Counted from the first letter of the stretch, positions 7,595 to 18,286 are shown. The stretch: DNA of 64,000 nt from Olivibacter oleidegradans (GCF_042432805.1 NZ_JBHLWO010000001.1:1612001-1676000), one strand, 5' to 3'. Program-made: numbers and translations. The notes: generated by a model from the sequence alone, not told the origin.

Positions 7595-10500
7595 ATGATT
7601 TTTTTTTCGCACCTAAGCGGTGTTATTAGAAAGCGTATGCTTTTTCAAATCCTAATAACCATGAAACTTACTTTGATCCTGTTGCTGCTGGTGCAGCTTC
7701 AGGCATACTCAGCGGTGAAAGCGCAAAGCAGGGTATCGCTGAAGCTGAAATCGGTCAGTATTGCCGATCTGCTGAATGAACTGGAAACGAAAACGGATTT
7801 TCGTTTTGTCTTTAACCAACAGGCGATCTTCACCAAAAATGATATCAATATAACAGCCGAACAAGAGTCGGTTTTGAAAATATTGGATCGGGTGCTAGCT
7901 AAGAAGGGGATTTCTTATACCTTGTTGGAGAATAATCTGATCGTTATTAACGATCCCATGCAGCAACAAACGGTAAGCGGTGTGGTGGTAGATGAAGCGG
8001 GGAACCCGTTGCCGGGCGTGAGCGTACGTGTTAAGGGGATAAACAGGGGAGCGGTGACGGACGCTAATGGCCGTTATCAGGTCAACATAGCGAATGGTGA
8101 GGTGTTGGTGTTTTCGTATGTGGGCTATGAAACGACTGAATTGGCTTATACCGGGCAAAAGGAACTGAGAACAGGGCTGCAACTGGCAGCCGAGGGCTTA
8201 GATGAGGTAGTAGTTGTTGGCTATGGCACGCAGAAGAAAGTGAATCTGACGGGTTCGGTTGCAACCATTAAACAAGAGGATATCAGCAGACAACCCGTTG
8301 GGCAAGCATCTCAAGCCTTGCAAGGTTTGTCGGCTGGTTTAACAGTTACCACCAGTAGCGGGCAACCGGGGCGCGACCAAGGTGCATTGCGTATACGTGG
8401 CTTGGGAACCTTAAATGATAATAGTCCTTTGGTGTTAATCGATGGAGTCCGTTATGATAATACCATCAGCTTGAATGACATTGATGCCAACGATATTGAG
8501 TCGGTATCTGTTTTGAAAGACGCCGCCGCAGCTTCTATCTATGGCGTACGTGCAGCAAATGGGGTGATTTTGGTGACGACTAAAAGAGGAGCTGCGAACA
8601 AGCCTCAAGTTAGTTATGGTAATTATTTTGGATGGCAAGAGGCCATTCGCACGCCGGATTTTGTAGGTGCGCAGGATTATATGCGGTTGGTGAATCTTAT
8701 GTATACAAATTCCGGTGGCTCCGAACAGTTTACGCAAGACCGTATTAATGCCTATAATGATCCTAATCGGGATCCGATTGTTTATCCGGACAATAATTGG
8801 TACCGAGATGTCTTGTCGGGCTCAGGCTTTCAACAACAACATAATGTATCGCTCAGCGGGGGAAGCGAAAAAACGAAATATCGATTTTCGGGGAATTATT
8901 TTGACCAAGCCGGGTTGGTGAAAAGCATGAATTTCGATCGCCTTACCTTGCGCCTGAATACCGATTTTCAAATTTCGGATAAGCTCGACTTCAATGCAGA
9001 TCTTTCTGCCCGTATTGCCAATAGGGATGAACCGCAGGCACCTAGCGGAGATGCTGCTTGGTTTCAGTTTGGCCAGGCTTATTTAGTGACGCCGATCCAA
9101 TCGAGTAAAGACGAAAATGGAAATTGGCGGGCTTTGCGGGGCGAAAATAATATGCTGCGTCTACAGGAAGAGGGTGGTTTGTATAGTTTAAAAGACCAAC
9201 TTTATACCAGTAATCTTCGGCTTAACTATCGTCCCATTGAAGGCATGACGCTAAGTGCTATTGCATCGAATAATATGCAGACGATGTATAATAGCCAACA
9301 TACAAAGCAGTTTACCTATGTTAATTTGGATGCACCGATCGGTCGGAACGACATCCGTAAGATTTATACGGGATACCGCAACGAGAACTACCAGGCTTTG
9401 GCCAATTATGAAAGAACCTTCTCTAAACATTATATCAAATTACTCGGTGGAGCTTCATATTTAAATCAATATACGGACAATTTGAGTGGTATGCGACTCA
9501 ATTTACCGAATGGCAACTTAAGTCAGATTGATGCCGGTGCCGCCGATGGTCAGGTAGCTACCGGTAGTGCGGAGCAATATACCTTGATCTCTTATTTCGG
9601 TAGGGTCAATTATACGTTTAACGATAAGTATCTTTTTGAGGCAAACATTCGTCGGGATGGTTCTTCGCGCTTTTCGGATGGTGAACGCTGGGGATGGTTC
9701 CCTTCTGCTTCTGCCGGTTGGCGGATATCGCAGGAGAATTTCATGAAAAATGTTTCTTTTGTGCAGGATCTCAAGCTGAGAGCGTCGTATGGTATCTTGG
9801 GTAATGATGCACTCGGCGGTGGAGCCTTAGGAAGCAATATTGATGGTAATTATCCGTATCAATCCAACTACTTTTTAAATAGTTATCCGATAGGTGGTGT
9901 GCTTTATCAAACCGCGGGTTTGCGGAATTATCCGAACAGTGGGCTTACCTGGGAAACCACCAATATTGCCAACTTTGGATTGGACTTTACCTTGTTCAAA
10001 AAACTGAATGTTACCTTCGATTACTTCGATAAGAGAACAAAGGACATTTTGTTCAACTTGCCCATTCCTTCGTCGGTAGGCTTGGAGCCAACGGTACAAA
10101 ACGCAGTTTCTGTCAAGAATTCGGGATGGGAGCTTGCTATGAATTATCAAGACCAGTTGGGTGATGAATTTAAATACAGCATCGGTTTGAACGTTTCGGA
10201 TGTGCGTAATGAGATTACGGATCTGAAAGGGGCTGACCAAGTGACAATCAATAGCAATAATATTGCGACAGGTAATTTCGTCGGTAGGCCTATCAGTGCC
10301 TTTTACGGATATCAGGTGGCTGGCATTTACCAAACGGCTGAACAGGTCGCGCAGCATGCGGTTATTTCTCCGTCCGTTGGGCCGGGCGATTTGATCTACG
10401 AGGACCTGAATAATGATGGAGTTTTTGATATTGTGAATGACTTTACTTATTTGGGTAGCAATATTCCTCGTTATAATTACGGAATTAACTTGGGCGCGTC

Positions 10501-10930
10501 GTATAAGAATTTTGATTTCAGTGCCTTTCTACAAGGGGTAGGAAAGGTAGACGTCAATACCTTGAATATTGAGAAAGCCCGAGAAAACCTGGACGGTAAT
10601 ATTCGCAGTAATTGGTTAGATAGCTGGACACCGGAAAATACGGATGCGGCCTTCCCCCGGTTGATTACCTCTGCGGTAAACTATCAACCTTCGTCGTTCT
10701 GGGTTAAAAGTGGCGCCTATCTGCGGCTTAAGAATGTGTCGATTGGCTATCGGTTGCCTAAATCCATTTTAGCAAAAACATTTATCAGCAACTTGCGGAT
10801 TTTCGCTACCGGCCAGAACCTGTTAACTTTTTCTTCTTTACCGAAAGATGTGGATCCGGAAGCACCGAATGATATTCGGTACTATCCGCAGGTACGAACA
10901 ATCACTTTTGGTTTAAACGCAAACTTTTAA
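7595..10930 (+). CDS. SusC/RagA TonB-linked outer membrane transporter (STN type)
   Basis: Up to 1111 residues. A hydrophobic signal sequence begins at MKLTLILLLL (ATG 7661; in-frame ATGs at 7595 and 7637 extend it). An STN domain follows (about 45-115, VSIADLLNELETKTDFRFVF), then a carboxypeptidase-regulatory-like domain (about 130-205, SGVVVDEAGNPLPGVSVRVKG), the plug starting at DEVVVVGYGTQKK, and the beta-barrel to a C-terminal Phe. The STN domain is the part that touches FecR, in line with the sigma/FecR genes just upstream. It forms the import complex with the SusD 14 bp downstream. No enzyme gene is linked, so the substrate cannot be guessed. Confidence 0.95.
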   Translation: MIFFSHLSGVIRKRMLFQILITMKLTLILLLLVQLQAYSAVKAQSRVSLKLKSVSIADLLNELETKTDFRFVFNQQAIFTKNDINITAEQESVLKILDRVLAKKGISYTLLENNLIVINDPMQQQTVSGVVVDEAGNPLPGVSVRVKGINRGAVTDANGRYQVNIANGEVLVFSYVGYETTELAYTGQKELRTGLQLAAEGLDEVVVVGYGTQKKVNLTGSVATIKQEDISRQPVGQASQALQGLSAGLTVTTSSGQPGRDQGALRIRGLGTLNDNSPLVLIDGVRYDNTISLNDIDANDIESVSVLKDAAAASIYGVRAANGVILVTTKRGAANKPQVSYGNYFGWQEAIRTPDFVGAQDYMRLVNLMYTNSGGSEQFTQDRINAYNDPNRDPIVYPDNNWYRDVLSGSGFQQQHNVSLSGGSEKTKYRFSGNYFDQAGLVKSMNFDRLTLRLNTDFQISDKLDFNADLSARIANRDEPQAPSGDAAWFQFGQAYLVTPIQSSKDENGNWRALRGENNMLRLQEEGGLYSLKDQLYTSNLRLNYRPIEGMTLSAIASNNMQTMYNSQHTKQFTYVNLDAPIGRNDIRKIYTGYRNENYQALANYERTFSKHYIKLLGGASYLNQYTDNLSGMRLNLPNGNLSQIDAGAADGQVATGSAEQYTLISYFGRVNYTFNDKYLFEANIRRDGSSRFSDGERWGWFPSASAGWRISQENFMKNVSFVQDLKLRASYGILGNDALGGGALGSNIDGNYPYQSNYFLNSYPIGGVLYQTAGLRNYPNSGLTWETTNIANFGLDFTLFKKLNVTFDYFDKRTKDILFNLPIPSSVGLEPTVQNAVSVKNSGWELAMNYQDQLGDEFKYSIGLNVSDVRNEITDLKGADQVTINSNNIATGNFVGRPISAFYGYQVAGIYQTAEQVAQHAVISPSVGPGDLIYEDLNNDGVFDIVNDFTYLGSNIPRYNYGINLGASYKNFDFSAFLQGVGKVDVNTLNIEKARENLDGNIRSNWLDSWTPENTDAAFPRLITSAVNYQPSSFWVKSGAYLRLKNVSIGYRLPKSILAKTFISNLRIFATGQNLLTFSSLPKDVDPEAPNDIRYYPQVRTITFGLNANF

Positions 10931-10944
10931 TATCCAGCAATAAC

Positions 10945-12525
10945 ATGATACATAAAAGCTATATAAAAATACTGACAGCGGCCATTTTGTTTTGCATGGC
11001 CGGCTGTTCGAAAGACTTGGACAGACAGCCCCTGGATAACCTGGGGAATACAACCTATTGGTCGTCACAAGAAGACGCGGAACGCGCGGTAACCGAAATT
11101 TATCGCTATTTAGGTTCGAACGAACGTTTTTTTATTTCTTGTGCCACTGATGACAGTTACTCGTGGAGTAATTGGCCGGTGGATATTCAGTTTGTTGCCA
11201 ATGGCAGCGCCACGCCGGGTACCGGTACCTTCGGCAATTTCTGGAAAAATCTGTATCAACAGGTGGCCCGGGCTAATGATGTGACCGACAATATTGACCG
11301 TGTACCGAATCTCGATCCGGCCATCAAGGCACGTCTGCTGGGCGAAGCAAGATTTTTACGAGCCTACGCGTATCAACAGCTGACGGGTTTATTTGGAGAT
11401 GTACCCTTGATAACCCACATCCAAGCACCGGAGGAGTTTGATATCGAAAAAACACCGAAGGCTGAAGTTGTTCAATTTATATTGGATGAACTCAGTGCTA
11501 TTAGTAATGATTTACCGGAAACTTATGCAGCGAGCGAGTACGGACGGATTACCAAGGGCGCGGCATTGGCCTTAAAAGCACGGGTGGAGCTTTATAACGA
11601 ACGTTGGCAGGAGGCGGCTGAAACGGCCAAGCAGGTGATGGATTTAAGTGTCTATCAAATCGACAATAATTACCTAAGTTTGTTTAACGGTGATAATAAG
11701 CAAAGTAGAGAAATTATTGTCTCTGCACAGTACCTACCCAATGTGTACCCTAACCCCAATGCCACTTGGATCGGTGCACCTAGTCTTGCCGGCTGGGGGC
11801 AGATTGTGCCGTTAAAATCACTGGTAGATGCTTATGAGTGTGTGGATGGGTTGCCGATTGATGAATCACCCTTGTATGATGCCAACCGTCCTTTTGCAAA
11901 TCGCGATCCTCGTTTAACGTTAACCATTGTGGTCCCCGGTACACAGGTTAACAATACGGTAATTGATATTACCAAACGGGGATCGCCGGACGCACTCGGA
12001 CAGTCCAATGCTTCTTTCTCAGGCTACTACTATAAAAAATACGTGCCTACCACCATCAGTGGGGGATGGGAAACAAGCTCAGCGGCAGACGTCATGATCT
12101 TGCGCTATGCGGAAGTGCTGCTAACCTATGCGGAAGCAAAAATCGAAAGCGGCCAGATCGATCAATCGGTTTATGACGCAATTAACCAGGTAAGGCAACG
12201 GAATGGCGTTAACATGCCAGCGGCTACAACCGCTACGCATCCCGATCAAAACGCGTTAAGGGAGCTTGTTAGGAGGGAACGCCATGTAGAATTCCCTGTC
12301 GAGGATAACCGGCTATTTGACATTCGCAGGTGGCGGATTGCGGAGCAAGTTATGCCAGGTAGGGCTTTAGGAATCTTCAATAACTTCGATAGCAGTCGCA
12401 GTGATTATAATAATTATGTGTTGGTCGAAACAAGAAATTTCAACCCTTCCCGAGATTATTTATGGCCTATTCCAGCTAACGAAATTTCGTTGAATAGTGG
12501 CATCACGCAAAATCCGGGGTGGTAG
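10945..12525 (+). CDS. SusD/RagB family outer membrane lipoprotein
   Basis: 526 residues. The signal sequence ends in the lipobox MAGC (about residue 20), followed by SKDLDRQPLDNLG. TPR-like helices (for example RLLGEARFLRAYAYQQLTGLFGDVPLI, about 130-157) and the C-terminal ending YLWPIPANEISLNSGITQNPGW are typical of the family. It is the surface lid that binds ligand for the SusC 14 bp upstream. A terminator-like hairpin follows at 12550-12577. Confidence 0.95.
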   Translation: MIHKSYIKILTAAILFCMAGCSKDLDRQPLDNLGNTTYWSSQEDAERAVTEIYRYLGSNERFFISCATDDSYSWSNWPVDIQFVANGSATPGTGTFGNFWKNLYQQVARANDVTDNIDRVPNLDPAIKARLLGEARFLRAYAYQQLTGLFGDVPLITHIQAPEEFDIEKTPKAEVVQFILDELSAISNDLPETYAASEYGRITKGAALALKARVELYNERWQEAAETAKQVMDLSVYQIDNNYLSLFNGDNKQSREIIVSAQYLPNVYPNPNATWIGAPSLAGWGQIVPLKSLVDAYECVDGLPIDESPLYDANRPFANRDPRLTLTIVVPGTQVNNTVIDITKRGSPDALGQSNASFSGYYYKKYVPTTISGGWETSSAADVMILRYAEVLLTYAEAKIESGQIDQSVYDAINQVRQRNGVNMPAATTATHPDQNALRELVRRERHVEFPVEDNRLFDIRRWRIAEQVMPGRALGIFNNFDSSRSDYNNYVLVETRNFNPSRDYLWPIPANEISLNSGITQNPGW

Positions 12526-12549
12526 TTAATTGCTATAAATTAATGTTTT

Positions 12550-12577
12550 TGGTGGGGTGTCTAGTAATGCCCCACCA
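12550..12577. terminator. Hairpin between converging genes
   Basis: The inverted repeat TGGTGGGG / CCCCACCA has a 12-base loop and lies 25 bp after the SusD stop and 15 bp beyond the stop of the minus-strand lipoprotein gene. A T-run precedes it and GTTTAA follows. It may terminate the SusD operon or serve both sides. Confidence 0.55.
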
Positions 12578-12591
12578 GTTTAACTTGAGCG

Positions 12592-13593
12592 CTAAAATTC
12601 TTGTCTTACCGTTTCTGCCCAAACTGAATCAGCAGTGATTATAGTAAATTCACCACCTTGCGAAGCATAGCCCCCACCGGTAAGGATTACCTTAACATTG
12701 GGCTTTATCGTCACATCACCCAGGTCAGGTTCGGTGATGTCCCCCGAACGACTGGCTGGTATCTCCATTACCGGATCGCAATTAAATTGCCCACTTCTGT
12801 TTGGCAATATAAAACCGCGATAAACAACATCAACGGGACGCCCAAATTCAAGTTCTCCGGAAATTTTCGGCAATAAATAGCCAGGGTAGTTCATTCCATC
12901 AGCTGGAAATTCACTATACAGATATTGATAGCTGCCATTCGGATCAAAGGGAAAGCGACTTACGGAGTTTGCGAAAATATAAGGGAGACCAGCTTGGACA
13001 TTCCTTATTGGATAGGTCCTATACCTGACTTCCAGACTGCCCACTATTCGCTCTAAATTAATCATGTTTGTGTTTACATCCGTTTCGTTCACAGTGAATT
13101 TATATTCTTTATAAAAAACATCTTCGATTTCCTGCTTGGGCTGTAAGTAAGCTGTTGCATACTTCGTAGTATCTCCATAGGTCAGTCCTCCCATTGATCC
13201 AACAACAATCATCGTATAGCTGCCTGCCTCCAGCTCGAAATAACGTTCATTGTATTTGCCTGTTAATGAGTATTCATTTGGGCTGATTAATCGCTCAACT
13301 AATTCACCTTGGCTATTATAAATAAAAAAATCTAACCGTCGGATATAGTTTTCAATCGCGTCGTCGAGCTCAGGGTTATCGGAAGCAGCCGCTACTTTGT
13401 TTTTTTTTGTTGATGCAACCTTTGGTGGTAATGGTTCTTCCTCTTGTGTGAAAGCCGTTACTTTAAACGATATTTCGTACTTTTTACCCTCTGCTTCAGG
13501 CAAGACCTCGTCTCTTCCTGAATTTTTTTCACAGCTGCTCCAAAGAACTATTAAGGACAGCGTGACTAAAAATAGTAGACTTTTTTTGTTCAT
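12592..13593 (-). CDS. Lipoprotein resembling the FimB/Mfa2 fimbrial anchor family
   Basis: 333 residues with a signal peptide and lipobox WSSC near residue 20. Segments such as YIRRLDFFIYNSQGELVE, YFELEAGSYTMIVVG and LERIVGSLEVRYRT (positions about 90-200) fit the beta-sandwich of the FimB/Mfa2 (DUF1812) group, surface lipoproteins that anchor or cap fimbriae. No fimbrillin subunit gene is nearby. It stands alone, convergent with the SusD gene and divergent from the hybrid sensor. The family assignment is from general pattern, so another cell-surface lipoprotein of unknown role is possible. Confidence 0.5.
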   Translation of the reverse strand: MNKKSLLFLVTLSLIVLWSSCEKNSGRDEVLPEAEGKKYEISFKVTAFTQEEEPLPPKVASTKKNKVAAASDNPELDDAIENYIRRLDFFIYNSQGELVERLISPNEYSLTGKYNERYFELEAGSYTMIVVGSMGGLTYGDTTKYATAYLQPKQEIEDVFYKEYKFTVNETDVNTNMINLERIVGSLEVRYRTYPIRNVQAGLPYIFANSVSRFPFDPNGSYQYLYSEFPADGMNYPGYLLPKISGELEFGRPVDVVYRGFILPNRSGQFNCDPVMEIPASRSGDITEPDLGDVTIKPNVKVILTGGGYASQGGEFTIITADSVWAETVRQEF

Positions 13594-13858
13594 AATTTTT
13601 GTTTTAGTTTCTTCTGCAATTTAATTATAGCTAAAGTTGTTTTGGTGAACAATTATATATGCATAATTGGTTATTAATGGGAAATTTAATTGCTGTTGTA
13701 AGTTATACGCAATAAGTATGGGTGCCTGCTACTGCTCCTGTAATCATTTGCGCTGATATCTGAAAGCTGACTGCTGATAGCTAATAGCTAACCGTAATAT
13801 GCTATCTTTGCTTTACGTAGTCGCTACGTTTGCTAAAATAAACCTAATTGTTTCGTTT
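13594..13858. other. Divergent promoter region with repeat module
   Basis: The region between the minus-strand lipoprotein and the hybrid sensor has an AT-rich half (13600-13720). A module near 13725-13790 contains GCCTGCTACTGC and then CTGAAAGCTGACTGCTGATAGC, the same words as in the tandem repeats at 5023-5487. The box TATCTTTG at 13803-13810 matches TAnnTTTG and lies 49 bp before the chosen sensor start at 13859. Confidence 0.6.
13803..13810 (+). promoter_or_regulatory. Putative -7 box (TATCTTTG) for the hybrid sensor gene
   Basis: This matches TAnnTTTG. It lies inside the longer in-frame extension that would start at 13799, which supports choosing the ATG at 13859. No clear -33 TTG is seen. 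Confidence 0.45.
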
Positions 13859-16800
13859 ATGAGGTTGTTGATCTTCCTATTCTTCTTCTTACTGCCGTGG
13901 ACCGGTTTTGCCGTTTCTCTTTCGGATTATCGATTTCATGCCATGCCGGAGACTTCTTACTACGGAGGTATCCATAGCATTACCAAAGACAGTATAGGTA
14001 GAATATGGTTTAGCGGATATGACGCCTTGTTTGTATATAATGGTCATTCTTTTATACAGATGAATGACCTCGTTACAAGCTATTCGCCTGGCGAATACTG
14101 GAACTACGGGCAAGTAATTACCGATCAGGCTAAAAGATTATACGTGGCTACAAACCACGGACTGCTACGCTTCAATTACCGAAGCCAACGGTTTGACCGC
14201 ATATTGGAAGGTAATATCGGTACCTTGCTGGTTGCTGAAGATGGGATGATCTGGTTGGTCAGAAATAATAAAATCGAATCGTTCCATCCGGATCGTTTAG
14301 CTGAAATAACCGAATATCCGCTCGTATCAAAGCTCGCCATATCGGCTTTAATAAACACCGAAAATAACACCTATGTTGCTTCAAAAGGAAAAGTGTACCG
14401 GGTAAATAAAGAGACTAAACGATACCATTTATTTGCTGATCTGGGAAACACAGAGTATGTAATAAGGGATTTAATCGTGCATCAGGGGCAGACGTATATA
14501 CTGACGCATAGCCACGGATTATTTGAGTGCGACCGGGAAGGGAAGGTAAAAAAACAGTACACACTCGCTCTCGGTGACGGAAAGTCAGCCACAACTAAGA
14601 GCCTTTACTTGGATGCATCAAATATTGTATGGGTCGCCACGCAATCCGGTCTCTTCTTGGTAGACCCGCTTAAAAAAGAGACACGTTTGCTTCGATCCAA
14701 CTTGCATTATCCGCACTCGCTTCCAAATAATTCGGTTTGGTCTATTTATCCGGATCCGGATGGGGGTATATGGATCGGTATGTATGGAGGGAAATTGGCT
14801 TACATGACTTTTTTCGATAATGATCTCAATTATTTCAAACCGACTTTAGGAGGTTTAAATCATCCGATCGTCAGCTGCTTTGAAGAAGATACGCAGGGTA
14901 ATTTATGGATCGGTACAGAAGGTGGGGGCGTAAATTACTGGAATAGAAAAACAGACCATTTTTCATATTACACGCAGGAAAATAAAAGTGGTATACGATC
15001 GAATATGATTAAAAGCCTGCACTACGACAAAAATAGTATGAGCTTGCAAAGCTCAGCATTTAACGGGGGAGTGGCCCATTTTGATGAGCACCGACATCGT
15101 TTTGTGGAATTGCCGATTAATCATCCGATAAGCTCACAACCTCTTAATGTCTACGATTTCGCCATGGAAGCTGATTCGGGTATTTGGATGACGGATCCGG
15201 ATGCGGAATTGATATACAAGAATACAAAAAATGGAAAGATAGAAGTCGTCTCGCTCGTTGATGCCAAGGGGAAGGCGATGCGATTGCGGATTGAAACTCT
15301 TTTTCGGGATAAAGGTGATCAGCTATGGCTCATAACACATAGCGGATTGTATATTGTACATGTTCGCACCAGACGCATTTTAAAACACTACTATATAGCT
15401 AACGCACCTTATGCTGTAAATAATCTTTGTTCTTATGCCGTTACATCAGATTCGGTTATTTGGCTTGGAACACGTGGGGGAGGGGTTAACCGGTTGGACA
15501 GCAACGGAAGCTATGTCAATTTTGGCGAAAAGGAAGGCTTATCGGCAAAAACCGTTTTTGGCATACTGGAAGATAGCGATTCAAAGGATGTCTGGTTCGG
15601 TACCAATGACGGATTATACTGTTATGAAGACGGTAACAAACGGATTAGCAAATTTCCGGTTGATATTACAAATCTTTGCGGTACATTTTATGCACGTTCG
15701 TGTTTTAAAACCTCGACAGGCGAAATGTTATTTGGTGGAACCAATGGGTTCATTATGTTTACACCCCGCAAGATCACACGAAATAACCAAAAACCGAAAG
15801 TCTTTTTTACCGATCTATTGATTAATAACAAAAAGGCAGTTCCGGGAGACAAAAATGCACTGCTAAAGCAAGACATTGCTACCCTTTCTTATGCAGATGA
15901 TAGGGACAACAAAATCGTGCTTTCTCATAAACAGTCGAATATAGAAATACGGGTTTCCACTAATAGTTACCTGCAAGCCGAAAAAAACCGATATGCTTAT
16001 CGGATGTTGGGTCTTTCGGATAAATGGTTCACGCTCGCCCGAGGTCAGAAGTCGGTTCAATTTTTTAATTTACCTTCGGGAAGCTATATTTTCCAAATAA
16101 AAGCTGCCAATAACGACGGTTTATGGGGCGATGATGTGGCTGTTTTGTATTTCCGGATAAAGCCGTCTCCATTTTTGTCTGTCTGGGCGTACATCGCCTA
16201 TATGTTACTCGTACTATTCATTATCTATTTTATCTGGAGGTATTTCACCAATAAAAAGATATTCGAGCATCGGCTTGAAATGGAGCAACTCAAAGAACAA
16301 AATATGAAAGAACTGACGCAGGCGCGGATTAATTTCTTTACCCATATTTCGCATGATCTGAAAACACCGCTCACCTTAGTAGTCGACCCCTTGAAACAAT
16401 TGAAAGAAACCTTACAAGAAAATCGATCTGCGGCGACTTATGTACAGCTTATCGAAAAGAACGTAAATCGCATTCAACGAATGATCAGCCAATTGCTCCA
16501 GTTCAGAGAAATAGAAAGTCAAAAAATTACGGTTAATCAGCAACTGGGCGATATTATCCGGTACATTGGCGATATTTTCTCGTTGTTCGAACTTTATGCC
16601 AATAAAAAGGGAATCGAAACAGATTTGAAATCCGAAATGGAGAGTTTCTATACGAAATTTGACTACGATGTAATCGAAAAGATATTCACTAATTTATTCT
16701 CTAACGCTATAAAATACACAACCGAAAATGGCTTTGTTGGTGTAAAAATAAAGAGAGCGGGACGGGAAGAACTTGCAGCGTACGGACTAACTCCGCCATT

Positions 16801-17914
16801 GCACGGCGATTATATTTCAGTTGCTATTACCAATACCGGCGCGACGATTCCGGACGATAAGAAAGACGTGATATTTGAATCTTTCAACCGGTTGTCTATC
16901 GGAAGGCCGGCTTTTGAAAAAAGTACCGGATTAGGTCTGTCCATTGTAAAAGAATTGGTTAGCTATTTAGCGGGGAAAGTCAGCTTATACTCGGCCGATT
17001 CTACCGTTACTTTTACGGTGATTTTGCCATTTACTGCTAATACCGAGGAAACGGGAGATAAGCCGGGATCATATGAATATACGATAGCAGAAATAGACAA
17101 TATGTTGGTTGAATCGGCAGAGACACAAGCGGTTGATAAATCAAGGCGTAAAGCGAATAGTATCGTTGTCATTGAAGATGACCCCAGCCTACGCTCTTAT
17201 ATGGAGCAACGATTATCGGAGCATTATAATGTATATGCTACCTGCAATGGTTATGAGGGCATCGCAAAAACCGAACGGATATTTCCGCAAATGGTGATTA
17301 CCGATTTGATGATGCCCGAAGCCGATGGCTTTGCTGTCTGCCGAAAACTCCGTTCCAACATCAAAACGAGTCATATCCCGATCATTGTACTATCGGCGTT
17401 GGGTAAGCATGCGGAAAACAAAATTAAAGCACTGGAAAGTGGAGCGAATGTATTTATAGATAAACCCTTTGATATGGATTATCTGCTTAAGCAGGTAGAT
17501 AACCTGATAAAAAACCAAAATGAACTGAAGGCGTCCTATAGTAAAAAATATATTGCCGAACCTGCAAACATTACCATTTCTTCAGCCGACGAAGACTTGC
17601 TTCGACGGGCGATGGAACACATCGAAAAAAATATGAGTAACATGGATTATCATGTCGAATCCTTTGTGTCTGATATGGGAATCGGACGCACGCTCTTATA
17701 CCAAAAAATAAACGACATACTCGGCATGTCGATTAAGGAGTTTATTTTGGATATACGACTTAAACGCAGCGCGCAATTATTAGAACAATCCGATCTTACC
17801 ATATCCGAAATTTCTTATTTGACAGGTTTTAATAGTCCCAAGTATTTCAGCATCTGCTTTAAAAAGCAATTTGAAGTGACCCCAACGGAGTTTAGGAAGA
17901 AAGTTGAGTTGTGA
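13859..17914 (+). CDS. Hybrid two-component system sensor/regulator (HTCS)
   Basis: 1351 residues from ATG 13859, where a clean signal peptide (MRLLIFLFFFLLPW) begins. The periplasmic part holds about 14 reg_prop propeller repeats (for example IWIGMYGG, LWIGTEGGGVNYW) and a Y_Y_Y domain, then a membrane helix near 785-805. A HisKA domain follows with His832 (THISHDLKTP), then an HATPase (NLFSNAIKYT, STGLGLSIVKE), a receiver with Asp1149 (ITDLMMPEADG), and an AraC-type HTH to the C-terminus. Such proteins bind a glycan breakdown product in the periplasm and activate the adjacent utilisation operon, here the SusC/SusD/DUF4832 genes. The last codons (KVEL-stop) are read from a GTTGAGTT-type octamer repeat. 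Confidence 0.95.
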   Translation: MRLLIFLFFFLLPWTGFAVSLSDYRFHAMPETSYYGGIHSITKDSIGRIWFSGYDALFVYNGHSFIQMNDLVTSYSPGEYWNYGQVITDQAKRLYVATNHGLLRFNYRSQRFDRILEGNIGTLLVAEDGMIWLVRNNKIESFHPDRLAEITEYPLVSKLAISALINTENNTYVASKGKVYRVNKETKRYHLFADLGNTEYVIRDLIVHQGQTYILTHSHGLFECDREGKVKKQYTLALGDGKSATTKSLYLDASNIVWVATQSGLFLVDPLKKETRLLRSNLHYPHSLPNNSVWSIYPDPDGGIWIGMYGGKLAYMTFFDNDLNYFKPTLGGLNHPIVSCFEEDTQGNLWIGTEGGGVNYWNRKTDHFSYYTQENKSGIRSNMIKSLHYDKNSMSLQSSAFNGGVAHFDEHRHRFVELPINHPISSQPLNVYDFAMEADSGIWMTDPDAELIYKNTKNGKIEVVSLVDAKGKAMRLRIETLFRDKGDQLWLITHSGLYIVHVRTRRILKHYYIANAPYAVNNLCSYAVTSDSVIWLGTRGGGVNRLDSNGSYVNFGEKEGLSAKTVFGILEDSDSKDVWFGTNDGLYCYEDGNKRISKFPVDITNLCGTFYARSCFKTSTGEMLFGGTNGFIMFTPRKITRNNQKPKVFFTDLLINNKKAVPGDKNALLKQDIATLSYADDRDNKIVLSHKQSNIEIRVSTNSYLQAEKNRYAYRMLGLSDKWFTLARGQKSVQFFNLPSGSYIFQIKAANNDGLWGDDVAVLYFRIKPSPFLSVWAYIAYMLLVLFIIYFIWRYFTNKKIFEHRLEMEQLKEQNMKELTQARINFFTHISHDLKTPLTLVVDPLKQLKETLQENRSAATYVQLIEKNVNRIQRMISQLLQFREIESQKITVNQQLGDIIRYIGDIFSLFELYANKKGIETDLKSEMESFYTKFDYDVIEKIFTNLFSNAIKYTTENGFVGVKIKRAGREELAAYGLTPPLHGDYISVAITNTGATIPDDKKDVIFESFNRLSIGRPAFEKSTGLGLSIVKELVSYLAGKVSLYSADSTVTFTVILPFTANTEETGDKPGSYEYTIAEIDNMLVESAETQAVDKSRRKANSIVVIEDDPSLRSYMEQRLSEHYNVYATCNGYEGIAKTERIFPQMVITDLMMPEADGFAVCRKLRSNIKTSHIPIIVLSALGKHAENKIKALESGANVFIDKPFDMDYLLKQVDNLIKNQNELKASYSKKYIAEPANITISSADEDLLRRAMEHIEKNMSNMDYHVESFVSDMGIGRTLLYQKINDILGMSIKEFILDIRLKRSAQLLEQSDLTISEISYLTGFNSPKYFSICFKKQFEVTPTEFRKKVEL

Positions 17915-18286
17915 GATTAGTTGAATCGTTGAGTAGGGGAATAGTGATGAATGATGGGTGATGAGTGATGAATTTTGTGGAGAATGTAGCACAAGCCCCA
18001 CTTAAAACCTAAAACTTAAAACTTAAAACTGCCCCGTACAAAATAGAACCATTTCCGTACAAATCAATACCATCCCTATTAAGGGCTTCGCTTAGTTTTG
18101 CAGCGTAAGCCAATTATCGTAGTACCTAAACAGGTGCCGATAGTAAATTAAGTTTAACCATAAAATCTATTTGCCTATAGAAAATAATATCCAACAAAAT
18201 AAACGGTCATCACGTACCTAAATATATAGGATGACATAAGAAGTAACTGCTTTTTTAACGTTAACCTTTTCTAAATCTAAATTTAC
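17915..18286. repeat. Repeat arrays and SusC leader
   Basis: Octamers GTTGAATC and GTTGAGTA lie at 17920-17935, continuing the repeat that forms the sensor's last codons. A degenerate GATGAATGATGGGTGATGAGTG run follows to 17970, then AAACTTAAAACTT units of opposite polarity at 18004-18030. The rest is an AT-rich leader of about 180 bases containing the -7 candidate at 18093. No gene is seen. Confidence 0.7.
18093..18100 (+). promoter_or_regulatory. Putative -7 box (TAGTTTTG) of the SusC/SusD/DUF4832 operon
   Basis: This fits TAnnTTTG and lies 187 bp before the SusC ATG, implying a long leader. No -33 TTG is visible at the usual spacing, as would be expected for an activator-dependent promoter under the hybrid sensor. 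Confidence 0.4.

Noticed and set aside
9875..10357. 160-codon minus-strand frame inside the first SusC gene
   Set aside because: It is fully antisense to the beta-barrel of a clear SusC, with no signal, domain or promoter; it is a by-product of codon use.
15435..15821. 128-codon plus frame inside the hybrid sensor gene
   Set aside because: Contained in another frame of the propeller repeats and without recognisable protein features.
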